From Utricularia gibba (taxonomy: Eukaryota > Streptophyta > Magnoliopsida > Lamiales > Lentibulariaceae): DNA of 28,783 nt. The DNA is taken from contig NEEC01000376.1 of the NCBI GenBank assembly GCA_002189035.1, positions 1-28,783 on the forward strand, in the 5' to 3' direction. The notes under the pieces are model-generated. The model did not search any database. It saw only the letters and a list, made by a program, of their open reading frames with translations, and was not told where the DNA came from. The position numbers and the translations under genes are program-made. Of the stretch, positions 12,372 to 23,578 are shown piece by piece. Every line of letters begins with the position of its first letter. Within the stretch, counting starts at the first letter, position 1.

Positions 12372-12385
12372 ATCGATTTGCATCC
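12372..12385. promoter_or_regulatory. Invariant 14-bp box ATCGATTTGCATCC containing an octamer motif (exemplar)
   Basis: The word contains ATTTGCAT, the canonical octamer recognised by animal POU-domain (Oct) proteins, and the ClaI palindrome ATCGAT. I read it unchanged in all 93 monomers, including the truncated and mosaic ones, while the sequence on both sides differs between A and B. It occurs once per monomer, in half-unit 2 only. The conservation is directly visible. Protein binding is inference, and the absence of long homopolymers in the box may also make it less prone to indels. Confidence 0.4.
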
Positions 12386-12423
12386 TTTTGTCCTCATGAG
12401 CCATAAAGAATCGCGGGCCCGGA

Positions 12424-12580
12424 CCAAGTTCCTAGCGAGACTGGCCGCCACAAAACGAGAAGCTGTTCCTTGAAAAACCATGTAGGCAACACCGAAAACC
12501 GAACGTTAATAAATACATCACTTTCTTTGCCGGGCTACAACTTACTTTGGGCCAAGGCCTAAGCTGATCTTTTTCCGGTT
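12424..12580. repeat. Half-unit 1 (157 bp) of an ancient internal duplication
   Basis: Starting at CCAAGT, this half aligns collinearly with the following 158 bp. Shared anchors are CCAAGT (12424 and 12581, then 12739 in the next monomer), AGAC followed by CGCC, TTGAAAAA with CATGT and GG (12470 and 12625), and a TTAA..AAAT.CATCA..TTT stretch whose CATCA lies at 12516 and 12673. Spacings are 157, 158, 155 and 157 bp. The halves are much more diverged from each other than A is from B, so this duplication is older. This half carries AATAAA but has neither the CACGTG nor the octamer box. Confidence 0.78.
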
Positions 12581-12603
12581 CCAAGTGCCCCCAAAGACCG
12601 CCT
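12559..12603 (+). other. 5S rRNA internal-control-region-like spacing in type B monomer (exemplar)
   Basis: The blocks CTAAGC (12559-12564), GGTT (12577-12580) and AGACCGCCT (12595-12603) are separated by 12 and 14 bases. Animal 5S rRNA genes have CTAAGC, GGTT and AGACCGCCT in this order with the same spacers, across the box A to box C region. The spacers do not match beyond chance (overall about half the positions agree) and the rest of a 5S gene is not recognisable. It may be a decayed 5S relic or coincidence. Type A copies of the AACTCTCGG form lack CTAAGC. Confidence 0.2.
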
Positions 12604-12738
12604 TCTCATGTATAAAGTAAGTTGTTGAAAAAATCATGTGGGGTGCACGTGACATCATAATTTAAACAAATGCATCATTTTTTTTAATCGATTTGCATCC
12701 AGTTGACCTCATGAGCCATACAGAATCGGGGTCAAGGA
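12581..12738. repeat. Half-unit 2 (158 bp), paralogue of half-unit 1, carrying the conserved motif cluster
   Basis: This is the second copy of the roughly 157-bp ancestral unit, running across the B/A monomer boundary at 12689. Relative to half-unit 1 it has gained or kept GTGCACGTG, the extended T run and the ATCGATTTGCATCC box. Because of the longer T run, the shared TTTGC word is offset 166 bp (12526 and 12692) rather than 157. The 157-bp length is close to one nucleosome core plus a short linker, which is a common basic length for satellite monomers. Confidence 0.75.
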
Positions 12739-15700
12739 CCAAGTTCCCAGCGAGACTGGCCGCCACAAAACGAGAAGCGGTTCCTTGAAAAACCATGTAG
12801 GCAGCCCCCGAAAACCGAACGATAATAAATACATCACTTTATTTGCCGGACTACAACTAACTCTCGGTGCAAGCCAAACCTTACCTTTGTCCCGTTCCAG
12901 GTGCACCCAAAGACCGCCTGCTCAAGTATAAAGTAAGTTGTTGAAAAAATCATGTGGGGTGCACGTGATATCGCAATTTAAACAAATGCAACATTGTATT
13001 CATCGATTTGCATCCTTTTGTCCTCATGAGCCATAAAGAATCGCGGGCCCGGACCAAGTTCCTAGCGAGACTGGCCGCCACAAAACGAGAAGCTGTTCCT
13101 TGAAAAACCATGTAGGCAACACGAAAACCGAACGTTAATAAATACATCACTTTCTTTGCCGGGCTACAACTTACTTTGGGCCAAGGCCTAAGCTGATTTT
13201 TTCCGGTTCCAAGTGCCCCCAAAGACCGCCTCCTCATGTATAAAGTATGTTGTTAAAAAAATCATGTGGGGTGCACGTGACATCGTAATTTAAACAAATG
13301 CATCATTTTTTTTAATCGATTTGCATCCAGTTGACCTCATGAGCCATACAGAATCGGGGTCAAGGACCAAGTTCCCAGCGAGACTGGCCGCCACAAAACG
13401 AGAAGCGGTTCCTTGAAAAACCATAGGCAGCCCCCGAAAACCGAACGATAATAAATACATCACTTTATTTGCCGGACTACAACTAACTCGGTGCAAGCCA
13501 AACCTTACCTTTGTCCCGTTCCAGGTGCACCCAAAGACCGCCTGCTCAAGTATAAAGTAAGTTGTTGAAAAAATCATGTGGGTGCACGTGATATCGCAAT
13601 TTAAACAAATGCAACATTGTATTCATCGATTTGCATCCTTTTGTCCTCATGAGCCATAAAGAATCGCGGGCCCGGACCAAGTTCCTAGCGAGACTGGCCG
13701 CCACAAAACGAGAAGCTGTTCCTTGAAAAACCATGTAGGCAACACCGAAAACCGAACGTTAATAAATACATCACTTTCTTTGCCGGGCTACAACTTACTT
13801 TGGGCCAAGGCCTAAGCTGACCTTTTTCCGGTTCCAAGTGCCCCCCAAGACCGCCTCCTCATGTATAAAGTATGTTGTTAAAAAAATCATGTGGGGTGCA
13901 CGTGACATCGTAATTTAAACAAATGCATCATTTTTTTTAATCGATTTGCATCCAGTTGACCTCATGAGCCATACAGAATCGGGGTCAAGGACCAAGTTCC
14001 CAGCGAGACTGGCCGCCACAAAACGAGAAGCGGTTCCTTGAAAAACCATGTAGGCAGCCCCCGAAAAACCGAACGATAATAAATACATCACTTTATTTGC
14101 CGGACTACAACTAACTTTGGGCAAGCCAACCTACCTTTTTCCCGTTCCAGGTGCCCCCAAGACCGCCTCCTCAGTATAAAGTAAGTTGTTGAAAAAATCA
14201 TGTGGGGTGCACGTGATATCGCAATTTAAACAAATGCAACATTGTATTCATCGATTTGCATCCTTTTGTCCTCATGAGCCATAAAGAATCGCGGGCCCGG
14301 ACCAAGTTCCTAGCGAGACTGGCCGCCACAAAACGAGAAGCTGTTCCTTGAAAAACCATGTAGGCAACACCGAAAAACCGAACGTTAATAAATACATCAC
14401 TTTCTTTGCCGGGCTACAACTTACTTTGGGCCAAGGCCTAAGCTGACCTTTTTCCGGTTCCAAGTGCCCCCCAAGACCGCCTCCTCATGTATAAAGTATG
14501 TTGTTAAAAAATCATGTGGGGTGCACGTGACATCGTAATTTAAACAAATGCATCATTTTTTTTAATCGATTTGCATCCAGTTGACCTCATGAGCCATACA
14601 GAATCGGGGTCAAGGACCAAGTTCCAGCGAGACTGGCCGCCACAAAACGAGAAGCGGTTCCTTGAAAAACCATGTAGGCACCCCGAAAACCGAACGATAA
14701 TAAATACATCACTTTATTTGCCGGACTACAACTAACTCTGTGCAAGCCAAACCTACCTTTTCCCGTTCCAGTGCACCCAAGACCGCCTCTCAAGTATAAA
14801 GTAAGTTGTTGAAAAAATCATGTGGGTGCACGTGATATCGCAATTTAAACAAATGCAACATTGTATTCATCGATTTGCATCCTTTTGTCCTCATGAGCCA
14901 TAAAGAATCGCGGGCCCGGACCAAGTTCCTAGCGAGACTGGCCGCCACAAAACGAGAAGCTGTTCCTTGAAAAACCATGTAGGCAACACCGAAAACCGAA
15001 CGTTAATAAATACATCACTTTCTTTGCCGGGCTACAACTTACTTTGGGCCAAGGCCTAAGCTGATCTTTTTCCCGGTTCCAAGTGCCCCCAAGACCGCCT
15101 CCTCATGTATAAAGTATGTTGTTTTAAAAAAATCATGTGGGGTGCACGTGACATCATAATTTAAACAAATGCATCATTTTTTTTTAATCGATTTGCATCC
15201 AGTTGACCTCATGAGCCATACAGAATCGGGTCAAGGACCAAGTTCCCAGCGAGACTGGCCGCCACAAAACGAGAAGCGGTTCCTTGAAAAACCATGTAGG
15301 CAGCCCCCGAAAACCGAACGATAATAAATACATCACTTTATTTGCCGGACTACAACTAACTCTCGGTGCAAGCCAAACCTTACCTTTGTCCCGTTCCAGG
15401 TGCACCCAAAGACCGCCTGCTCAAGTATAAAGTAAGTTGTTGAAAAAATCATGTGGGGTGCACGTGATATCGCAATTTAAACAAATGCAACATTGTATTC
15501 ATCGATTTGCATCCTTTTGTCCTCATGAGCCATAAAGAATCGCGGGCCCGGACCAAGTTCCTAGCGAGACTGGCCGCCACAAAACGAGAAGCTGTTCCTT
15601 GAAAAACCATGTAGGCAACACGAAAACCGAACGTTAATAAATACATCACTTTCTTTGCCGGGCTACAACTTACTTTGGGCCAAGGCCTAAGCTGACCTTT

Positions 15701-15814
15701 TTTCCGGTTCCAAGTGCCCCAAAGACCGCCTTCTCAGTATAAAGTAAGTTGTTGAAAAAATCATGTGGGTGCACGTGACATCATAATTTAAACAAATGGA
15801 TCATTTTTTTTAAT

Positions 15815-18800
15815 CGATTTGCATCCAGTTGACCTCATGAGCCATACAGAATCGGGGTCAAGGACCAAGTTCCCAGCGAGACTGGCCGCCACAAAACGAG
15901 AAGCGGTTCCTTGAAAAACCATGTAGGCAGCCCCCGAAAACCGAACGATAATAAATACATCACTTTATTTGCCGGACTACAACTACTTTGGGCAAGGCCA
16001 AGCTGACCTTTTTCCGGTTCCAAGTGCCCCCAAGACCGCCTCCAAGTATAAAGTAAGTTGTTAAAAAAATCATGTGGGGTGCACGTGATATCGCAATTTA
16101 AACAAATGCATCATTTTTTTCATCGATTTGCATCCTTTTGTCCTCATGAGCCATAAAGAATCGCGGGCCCGGACCAAGTTCCTAGCGAGACTGGCCGCCA
16201 AAAACGAGAAGCTGTTCCTTGAAAAACCATGTAGGCAACACCGAAAACCGAACGTTAATAAATACATCACTTTCTTTGCCGGGCTACAACTTACTTTGGG
16301 CCAAGGCCTAAGCTGATCTTTTTCCGGTTCCAAGTGCACCCAAAGACCGCCTTCTCAAGTATAAAGTAAGTTGTTGAAAAAATCATGTGGGGTGCACGTG
16401 ACATCATAATTTAAACAAATGGATCATTTTTTTTAATCGATTTGCATCCAGTTGACCTCATGAGCCATACAGAATCGGGGTCAAGGACCAAGTTCCCAGC
16501 GAGACTGGCCGCCACAAAACGAGAAGCGGTTCCTTGAAAAACCATGTAGGCAGCCCCGAAAACCGAACGATAATAAATACATCACTTTATTTGCCGGACT
16601 ACAACTAACTCTTGCAAGCCAAACTTACCTTTGTCCGTTCCAGGTGCACCCAAAGACCGCCTCTCAAGTATAAAGTAAGTTGTTGAAAAAATCATGTGGG
16701 GTGCACGTGATATCGCATTTAAACAATGCAACATTGTATTCATCGATTTGCATCCTTTTGTCCTCATGAGCCATAAAGAATCGCGGGCCCGGACCAAGTT
16801 CCTAGCGAGACTGGCCGCCACAAACGAGAAGCTGTTCCTTGAAAAACCATGTAGGCAACACCGAAAACCGAACGTTAATAAATACATCACTTTCTTTGCC
16901 GGGCTACAACTTACTTTGGGCCAAGGCCTAAGCTGATCTTTTTCCGGTTCCAAGTGCACCCAAAGACCGCCTCTCAAGTATAAAGTAAGTTGTTGAAAAA
17001 ATCATGTGGGGTGCACGTGACATCATAATTTAAACAAATGGATCATTTTTTTTAATCGATTTGCATCCAGTTGACCTCATGAGCCATACAGAATCGGGGT
17101 CAAGGACCAAGTTCCCAGCGAGACTGGCCGCCAAAACGAGAAGCGGTTCCTTGAAAAACCATGTAGGCAGCCCCCGAAAACCGAACGATAATAAATACAT
17201 CACTTTATTTTGCCGACTACAACTAACTCTCGGCAAGCCAAACTTACCTTTGTCCCGTTCCAGGTGCACCCAAAGACCGCCTGCTCAAGTATAAAGTAAG
17301 TTGTTGAAAAAATCATGTGGGGTGCACGTGATATCGCAATTTAAACAAATGCAACATTGTATTCATCGATTTGCATCCTTTTGTCCTCATGAGCCATAAA
17401 GAATCGCGGGCCCGGACCAAGTTCCTAGCGAGACTGGCCCCACAAAACGAGAAGCTGTTCCTTGAAAAACCATGTAGGCAACACCGAAAACCGAACGTTA
17501 ATAAATACATCACTTTCTTTGCCGGGCTACAACTTACTTTGGGCCAAGGCCTAAGCTGATCTTTTTCCGGTTCCAAGTGCACCCAAAGACCGCCTTCTCA
17601 AGTATAAAGTAAGTTGTTGAAAAAATCATGTGGGGTGCACGTGACATCATAATTTAAACAAATGGATCATTTTTTTTAATCGATTTGCATCCAGTTGACC
17701 TCATGAGCCATACAGAATCGGGGTCAAGGACCAAGTTCCCAGCGAGACTGGCCGCCACACGAGAAGCGGTTCCTTGAAAAACCATGTAGGCAGCCCCCGA
17801 AAACCGAACGATAATAAATACATCACTTTATTTGCCGGACTACAACTAACTCTCGTGCAAGCCAAACCTTACCTTTGTCCGTTCCAGGTGCACCCAAAGA
17901 CCGCCTCTCAAGTATAAAGTAAGTTGTTGAAAAAATCATGTGGGGTGCACGTGATATCGCAATTTAAACAAATGCAACATTGTATTCATCGATTTGCATC
18001 CTTTTGTCCTCATGAGCCATAAAGAATCGCGGGCCGGACCAAGTTCCTAGCGAGACTGGCCGCCACAAAACGAGAAGCTGTTCCTTGAAAAACCATGTAG
18101 GCAACACCGAAAACCGAACGTTAATAAATACATCACTTTCTTTGCCGGGCTACAACTTACTTTGGGCCAAGGCCTAAGCTGATCTTTTTCCGGTTCCAAG
18201 TGCACCCAAAGACCGCCTCTCAAGTATAAAGTAAGTTGTTTGAAAAAATCATGTGGGGTGCACGTGACATCATAATTTAAACAAATGGATCATTTTTTTA
18301 ATCGATTTGCATCCAGTTGACCTCATGAGCCATACAGAATCGGGGTCAAGGACCAAGTTCCCAGCGAGACTGGCCGCCACAAAACGAGAAGCGGTTCCTT
18401 GAAAAACCATGTAGGCAGCCCCGAAAACCGAACGATAATAAATACATCACTTTATTTGCCGGACTACAACTGGGCAAGCCAAGCTTACTTTTTCCGGTTC
18501 CAAGTGCCCCCAAGACCGCCTCCTCAAGTATAAAGTAAGTTGTTGAAAAAATCATGTGGGGTGCACGTGATATCGCAATTTAAACAAATGCAACATTTTT
18601 TTTCATCGATTTGCATCCTTTTGTCCTCATGAGCCATAAAGAATCGCGGGCCCGGACCAAGTTCCTAGCGAGACTGGCCGCCACAAAACGAGAAGCTGTT
18701 CCTTGAAAAACCATGTAGGCAACACCGAAAACCGAACGTTAATAAATACATCACTTTCTTTGCCGGGCTACAACTTACTTTGGGCCAAGGCCTAAGCTGA

Positions 18801-21800
18801 TCTTTTTCCGGTTCCAAGTGCACCCAAAGACCGCCTTCTCAAGTATAAAGTAAGTTGTTGAAAAAATCATGTGGGGTGCACGTGACATCATAATTTAAAC
18901 AAATGGATCATTTTTTTTAATCGATTTGCATCCAGTTGACCTCATGAGCCATACAGAATCGGGGTCAAGGACCAAGTTCCCAGCGAGACTGGCCGCCACA
19001 AACGAGAAGCGGTTCCTTGAAAAACCATGTAGGCAGCCCCCGAAAACCGAACGATAATAAATACATCACTTTATTTGCCGGACTACAACTACTTTGGGCA
19101 AGCCAAACTGACCTTTTTCCGGTCCAGTGCACCCAAGACCGCCTCCTCAAGTATAAAGTAAGTTGTTGAAAAAATCATGTGGGGTGCACGTGATATCGCA
19201 ATTTAAACAAATGCATCATTTTTTTTAATCGATTTGCATCCTTTGTCCTCATGAGCCATAAAGAATCGCGGGCCCGGACCAAGTTCCTAGCGAGACTGGC
19301 CGCCACAAAACGAGAAGCTGTTCCTTGAAAAACCATGTAGGCAACACGAAAACCGAACGTTAATAAATACACTTTCTTTGCCGGGCTACAACTTACTTTG
19401 GGCCAAGGCCTAAGCTGATCTTTTTCCGGTTCCAAGTGCACCCAAGACCGCCTTCTCAAGTATAAAGTAAGTTGTTGAAAAAATCATGTGGGGTGCACGT
19501 GACATCATAATTTAAACAAATGGATCATTTTTTTTAATCGATTTGCATCCAGTTGACCTCATGAGCCATACAGAATCGGGGTCAAGGACCAAGTTCCCAG
19601 CGAGACTGGCCGCCACAAAACGAGAAGCGGTTCTTGAAAAACCATGTAGGCAGCCCCCGAAAACCGAACGATAATAAATACATCACTTTATTTGCCGGAC
19701 TACAACTAACTCTCGGTGCAAGCCAAACCTTACCTTTGTCCCGTTCCAGGTGCACCCAAAGACCGCCTGCTCAAGTATAAAGTAAGTTGTTGAAAAAATC
19801 ATGTGGGGTGCACGTGATATCAATTTAAACAAATGCAACATTGTATTCATCGATTTGCATCCTTTTGTCCTCATGAGCCATAAAGAATCGCGGGCCCGGA
19901 CCAAGTTCCTAGCGAGACTGGCCGCCACAAAACGAGAAGCTGTTCCTTGAAAAACCATGTAGGCAACAAAAACCGAACGTTAATAAATACATCACTTTCT
20001 TTGCCGGGCTACAACTTACTTTGGGCCAAGGCCTAAGCTGATCTTTTTCCGGTTCCAAGTGCCCCCAAGACCGCCTTCTCAAGTATAAAGTAAGTTGTTG
20101 AAAAAATCATGTGGGGTGCACGTGACATCATAATTTAAACAAATGGATCATTTTTTTTAATCGATTTGCATCCAGTTGACCTCATGAGCCATACAGAATC
20201 GGGGTCAAGGACCAAGTTCCCAGCGAGACTGGCCGCCACAAAACGAGAAGCGGTTCCTTGAAAAACCATGTAGGCAGCCCCCGAAAACCGAACGATAATA
20301 AATACATCACTTTATTTGCCGGACTACAACTAACTCTCGGTGCAAGCCAAACCTTACCTTTGTCCCGTTCCAGGTGCACCCAAAGACCGCCTGCTCAAGT
20401 ATAAAGTAAGTTGTTGAAAAAATCATGTGGGGTGCACGTGATATCGCAATTTAAACAAATGCAACATTGTATTCATCGATTTGCATCCTTTTGTCCTCAT
20501 GAGCCATAAAGAATCGCGGGCCGGACCAAGTTCCTAGCGAGACTGGCCCACAAAACGAGAAGCTGTTCCTTGAAAAACCATGTAGGCAACACCGAAAACC
20601 GAACGTTAATAAACATCACTTTTCTTTGCCGGGCTACAACTTACTTTGGGCCAAGGCCTAAGCTGATCTTTTTCCGGTTCCAAGTGCACCCAAAGACCCT
20701 TCTCAAGTATAAAGTAAGTTGTTGAAAAAAATCATGTGGGGTGCACGTGACATCATAATTTAAAAATGGATCATTTTTTTTAATCGATTTGCATCCAGTT
20801 GACCTCATGAGCCATACAGAATCGGGGTCAAGGACCAAGTTCCCAGCGAGACTGGCCGCCACAAAACGAGAAGCGGTTCCTTGAAAAACCATGTAGGCAG
20901 CCCCGAAAACCGAACGATAATAAATACATCACTTTATTTGCCGGACTACAACTAACTTCGGCAAGCCAAACCTTACTTTGTCCGTTCCAGGTGCACCCAA
21001 AGACCGCCTCTCAAGTATAAAGTAAGTTGTTGAAAAAATCATGTGGGGTGCACGTGATATCGCAATTTAAACAAATGCAAATTTTATTCATCGATTTGCA
21101 TCCTTTTGTCCTCATGAGCCATAAAGAATCGCGGGCCCGGACCAAGTTCCTAGCGAGACTGGCCGCACAAAACGAGAAGCTGTTCCTTGAAAAACCATGT
21201 AGGCAACACCGAAAACCGAACGTTAATAAATACATCACTTTCTTTGCCGGGCTACAACTTACTTTGGGCCAAGGCCTAAGCTGATCTTTTTCCGGTTCCA
21301 AGTGCACCCAAAGACCGCCTTCTCAAGTATAAAGTAAGTTGTTGAAAAAATCATGTGGGGTGCACGTGACATCATAATTTAAACAATGGATCATTTTTTT
21401 TAATCGATTTGCATCCAGTTGACCTCATGAGCCATACAGAATCGGGGTCAAGGACCAAGTTCCCAGCGAGACTGGCCGCCACAAAACGAGAAGCGGTTCC
21501 TTGAAAAACCATGTAGGCAGCCCGAAAACCGAACGATAATAAATACATCACTTTATTTGCCGGACTACAACTTACTTTGGGCAAGCCTAAGCTGACCTTT
21601 TTTCCGTCCAGTGCCCCCAAGACCGCCTCTCAAGTATAAAGTAAGTTGTTGAAAAAATCATGTGGGGTGCACGTGATATCGCAATTTAAACAAATGCAAT
21701 TTTTTTTCATCGATTTGCATCCTTTGTCCTCATGAGCCATAAAGAATCGCGGCCCGGACCAAGTTCCTAGCGAGACTGGCCGCCACAAAACGAGAAGCTG

Positions 21801-23578
21801 TTCCTTGAAAAACCATGTAGGCAACACCGAAAACCGAACGTTAATAAATACATCACTTTCTTTGCCGGGCTACAACTTACTTTGGGCCAAGGCCTAAGCT
21901 GATCTTTTTCCGGTTCCAAGTGCCCCCAAGACCGCCTTCTCAAGTATAAAGTAAGTTGTTGAAAAAATCATGTGGGGTGCACGTGACATCATAATTTAAA
22001 CAAATGGATCATTTTTTTTAATCGATTTGCATCCAGTTGACCTCATGAGCCATACAGAATCGGGGTCAGGACCAAGTTCCCAGCGAGACTGGCCGCCACA
22101 AAACGAGAAGCGGTTCCTTGAAAAACCATGTAGGCAGCCCCGAAAACCGAACGATAATAAATACATCACTTTATTTGCCGGACTACAACTAACTCTCGGT
22201 GCAAGCCAAACCTTACCTTTGTCCGTTCCAGTGCACCCAAAGACCGCCTGCTCAAGTATAAAGTAAGTTGTTGAAAAAATCATGTGGGGTGCACGTGATA
22301 TCGCAATTTAAACAAATGCAACATTGTATTCATCGATTTGCATCCTTTGACCTCATGAGCATAAAGAATCGCGGCCCGGACCAAGTTCCTAGCGAGACTG
22401 GCCGCCACAAAACGAGAAGCTGTTCCTTGAAAAACCATGTAGGCAACACCGAAAACCGAACGTTAATAAATACATCACTTTCTTTGCCGGGCTACAACTT
22501 ACTTTGGGCCAAGGCCTAAGCTGATTTTTTCCGGTTCCAAGTGCACCCAAAGACCGCCTTCTCAAGTATAAAGTAAGTTGTTGAAAAAATCATGTGGGGT
22601 GCACGTGACATCGTAATTTAAACAAATGGATCATTTTTTTTTAATCGATTTGCATCCAGTTGACCTCATGAGCCATACAGAATCGGGGTCAAGGACCAAG
22701 TTCCCAGCGAGACTGGCCGCCACAAAACGAGAAGCGGTTCCTTGAAAAACCATGTAGGCAGCCCCGAAAACCGAACGATAATAAATACATCACTTTATTT
22801 GCCGGACTACAACTAACTCTCGGTGCAAGCCAAACCTTACCTTTGTCCCGTTCCAGGTGCACCCAAAGACCGCCTGCTCAAGTATAAAGTAAGTTGTTGA
22901 AAAAATCATGTGGGGTGCACGTGATATCGCAATTTAAACAAATGCAACATTGTATTCATCGATTTGCATCCTTTGTCCTCATGAGCCATAAAGAATCGCG
23001 GGCCCGGACCAAGTTCCTAGCGAGACTGGCCGCCACAAACGAGAAGCTGTTCCTTGAAAAACCATGTAGGCAACACCGAAAACCGAACGTTAATAAATAC
23101 ATCACTTTCTTTGCCGGGCTACAACTTACTTTGGGCCAAGGCCTAAGCTGATCTTTTTCCGGTTCCAAGTGCACCCAAAGACCGCCTTCTCAAGTATAAA
23201 GTAAGTTGTTGAAAAAATCATGTGGGGTGCACGTGACATCATAATTTAAACAAATGGATCATTTTTTTTAATCGATTTGCATCCAGTTGACCTCATGAGC
23301 CATACAGAATCGGGGTCAAGGACCAAGTTCCCAGCGAGACTGGCCGCCACAAAACGAGAAGCGTTCCTTGAAAAACCATGTAGGCAGCCCGAAAACCGAA
23401 CGATAATAAATACATCACTTTCTTTGCCGGGCTACAACTAACTTTGGGCAAGCCTAAACTGACTTTTTCCGGTTCCAAGTGCACCCAAAGACCGCCTCTC
23501 AAGTATAAAGTAAGTTGTTGAAAAAATCATGTGGGGTGCACGTGACATCAATTTAAACAAATGCATCATTTTTTTAAT
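15815..23578. repeat. Array segment 5: 25 monomers of the AAATGGATCAT subfamily
   Basis: Starts are 15815 (A), 16124 (B), 16438, 16744, 17057, 17367, 17681, 17990, 18303, 18607, 18922, 19230, 19539, 19851, 20162, 20477, 20785, 21092, 21405, 21711, 22023, 22334, 22646, 22960 and 23273 (A). The junction entering every A copy here has GGATCAT where the left half has GCATCAT. B copies end in TGCACCCAAAGACCGCCTTCTCAAG and GTAAGTTGTTGAAA rather than the left-hand forms. The change near 15.7 kb marks a boundary between two locally homogenised dimer families. B copies 16124 and 19230 are preceded by the A-type CATCATTTTTTT leader, so they have mosaic 5' edges. Confidence 0.88.

Larger units (their letters stand above)
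12059..12373. repeat. Type A monomer, exemplar (315 bp)
   Basis: Diagnostic words in order are CCAGTTGACCTC, CATACAGAATCGGGGTCAAGG, TTCCCAGCG, AGCGGTTCC, GGCAGCCCCCGAAAACC, CGATAATAAAT, TTTATTTGCCGGAC, AACTAACTCTCGGTGCAAGCC, CCCGTTCCAGGTGCACC, CGCCTGCTCAAG, and a tail with CACGTGATATCGCAATTT leading into CAACATTGTATTCATCG. The third quarter exists in two forms in A monomers. One is this AACTAACTCTCGG form. The other resembles B (AACTTACTTTGGGCAAGCCTAAGC), as at 631, 1255, 3096 and 7465. Confidence 0.92.
12059..12688. repeat. Exemplar 630-bp higher-order repeat (A+B dimer)
   Basis: This is a clean reference copy of the homogenised unit: an A monomer of 315 bp followed by a B monomer of 315 bp. 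The next dimer begins at 12689 with a nearly identical A monomer. A and B differ at many scattered positions, whereas A monomers resemble other A monomers much more closely. That pattern defines a higher-order repeat rather than a simple monomeric array. GATATC (EcoRV site) lies at the A-to-B junction (12337-12342) and GGGCCC (ApaI site) lies in B, so each should occur about once per dimer. ATCGAT (ClaI site) occurs once per monomer. Confidence 0.93.
12374..12688. repeat. Type B monomer, exemplar (315 bp)
   Basis: Diagnostic words in order are CCTTTTGTCCTC, CATAAAGAATCGCGGGCCCGG, TTCCTAGCG, AGCTGTTCC, GGCAACACCGAAAACC, CGTTAATAAAT, TTTCTTTGCCGGGC, AACTTACTTTGGGCCAAGG, CTAAGCTGATC, CCGGTTCCAAGTGC, and a tail with CACGTGACATC leading into the T8 run CATCATTTTTTTTAATCG. 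Its 3' quarter also varies. Most left-hand copies have CTCATGTATAAAGTATGTTGTTAAA; copies from about 15.7 kb rightward mostly have CTCAAGTATAAAGTAAGTTGTTGAAA. Confidence 0.92.
8311..15814. repeat. Array segment 4: 24 highly regular monomers (homogeneous core)
   Basis: Starts are 8311 (A), 8621 (B), 8934, 9241, 9554, 9868, 10183, 10493, 10806, 11121, 11436, 11745, 12059, 12374, 12689, 13004, 13317, 13627, 13942, 14252, 14567, 14871, 15189 and 15503 (B). Several consecutive intervals are exactly 315 bp (11121, 12059-13004), giving 630-bp dimers. Most A copies are of the AACTAACTCTCGG form; 10183, 11436 and 13942 are intermediate. B/A junctions carry AAATGCATCAT. Confidence 0.93.

Noticed and set aside
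12577-12590. tRNA-type B box (GGTTCCAAGTGC) suggesting a tRNA-derived SINE
   Set aside because: It has at least two mismatches to the GGTTCRANNCC consensus and there is no correctly placed A box, cloverleaf or poly-A tail.
12059-12688. CENP-B box
   Set aside because: I looked for the NTTCGNNNNANNCGGGN pattern on both strands. The nearest stretch (ACTTTCTTTGCCGGGC) lacks the TTCG core and the central A, so the canonical box is absent.
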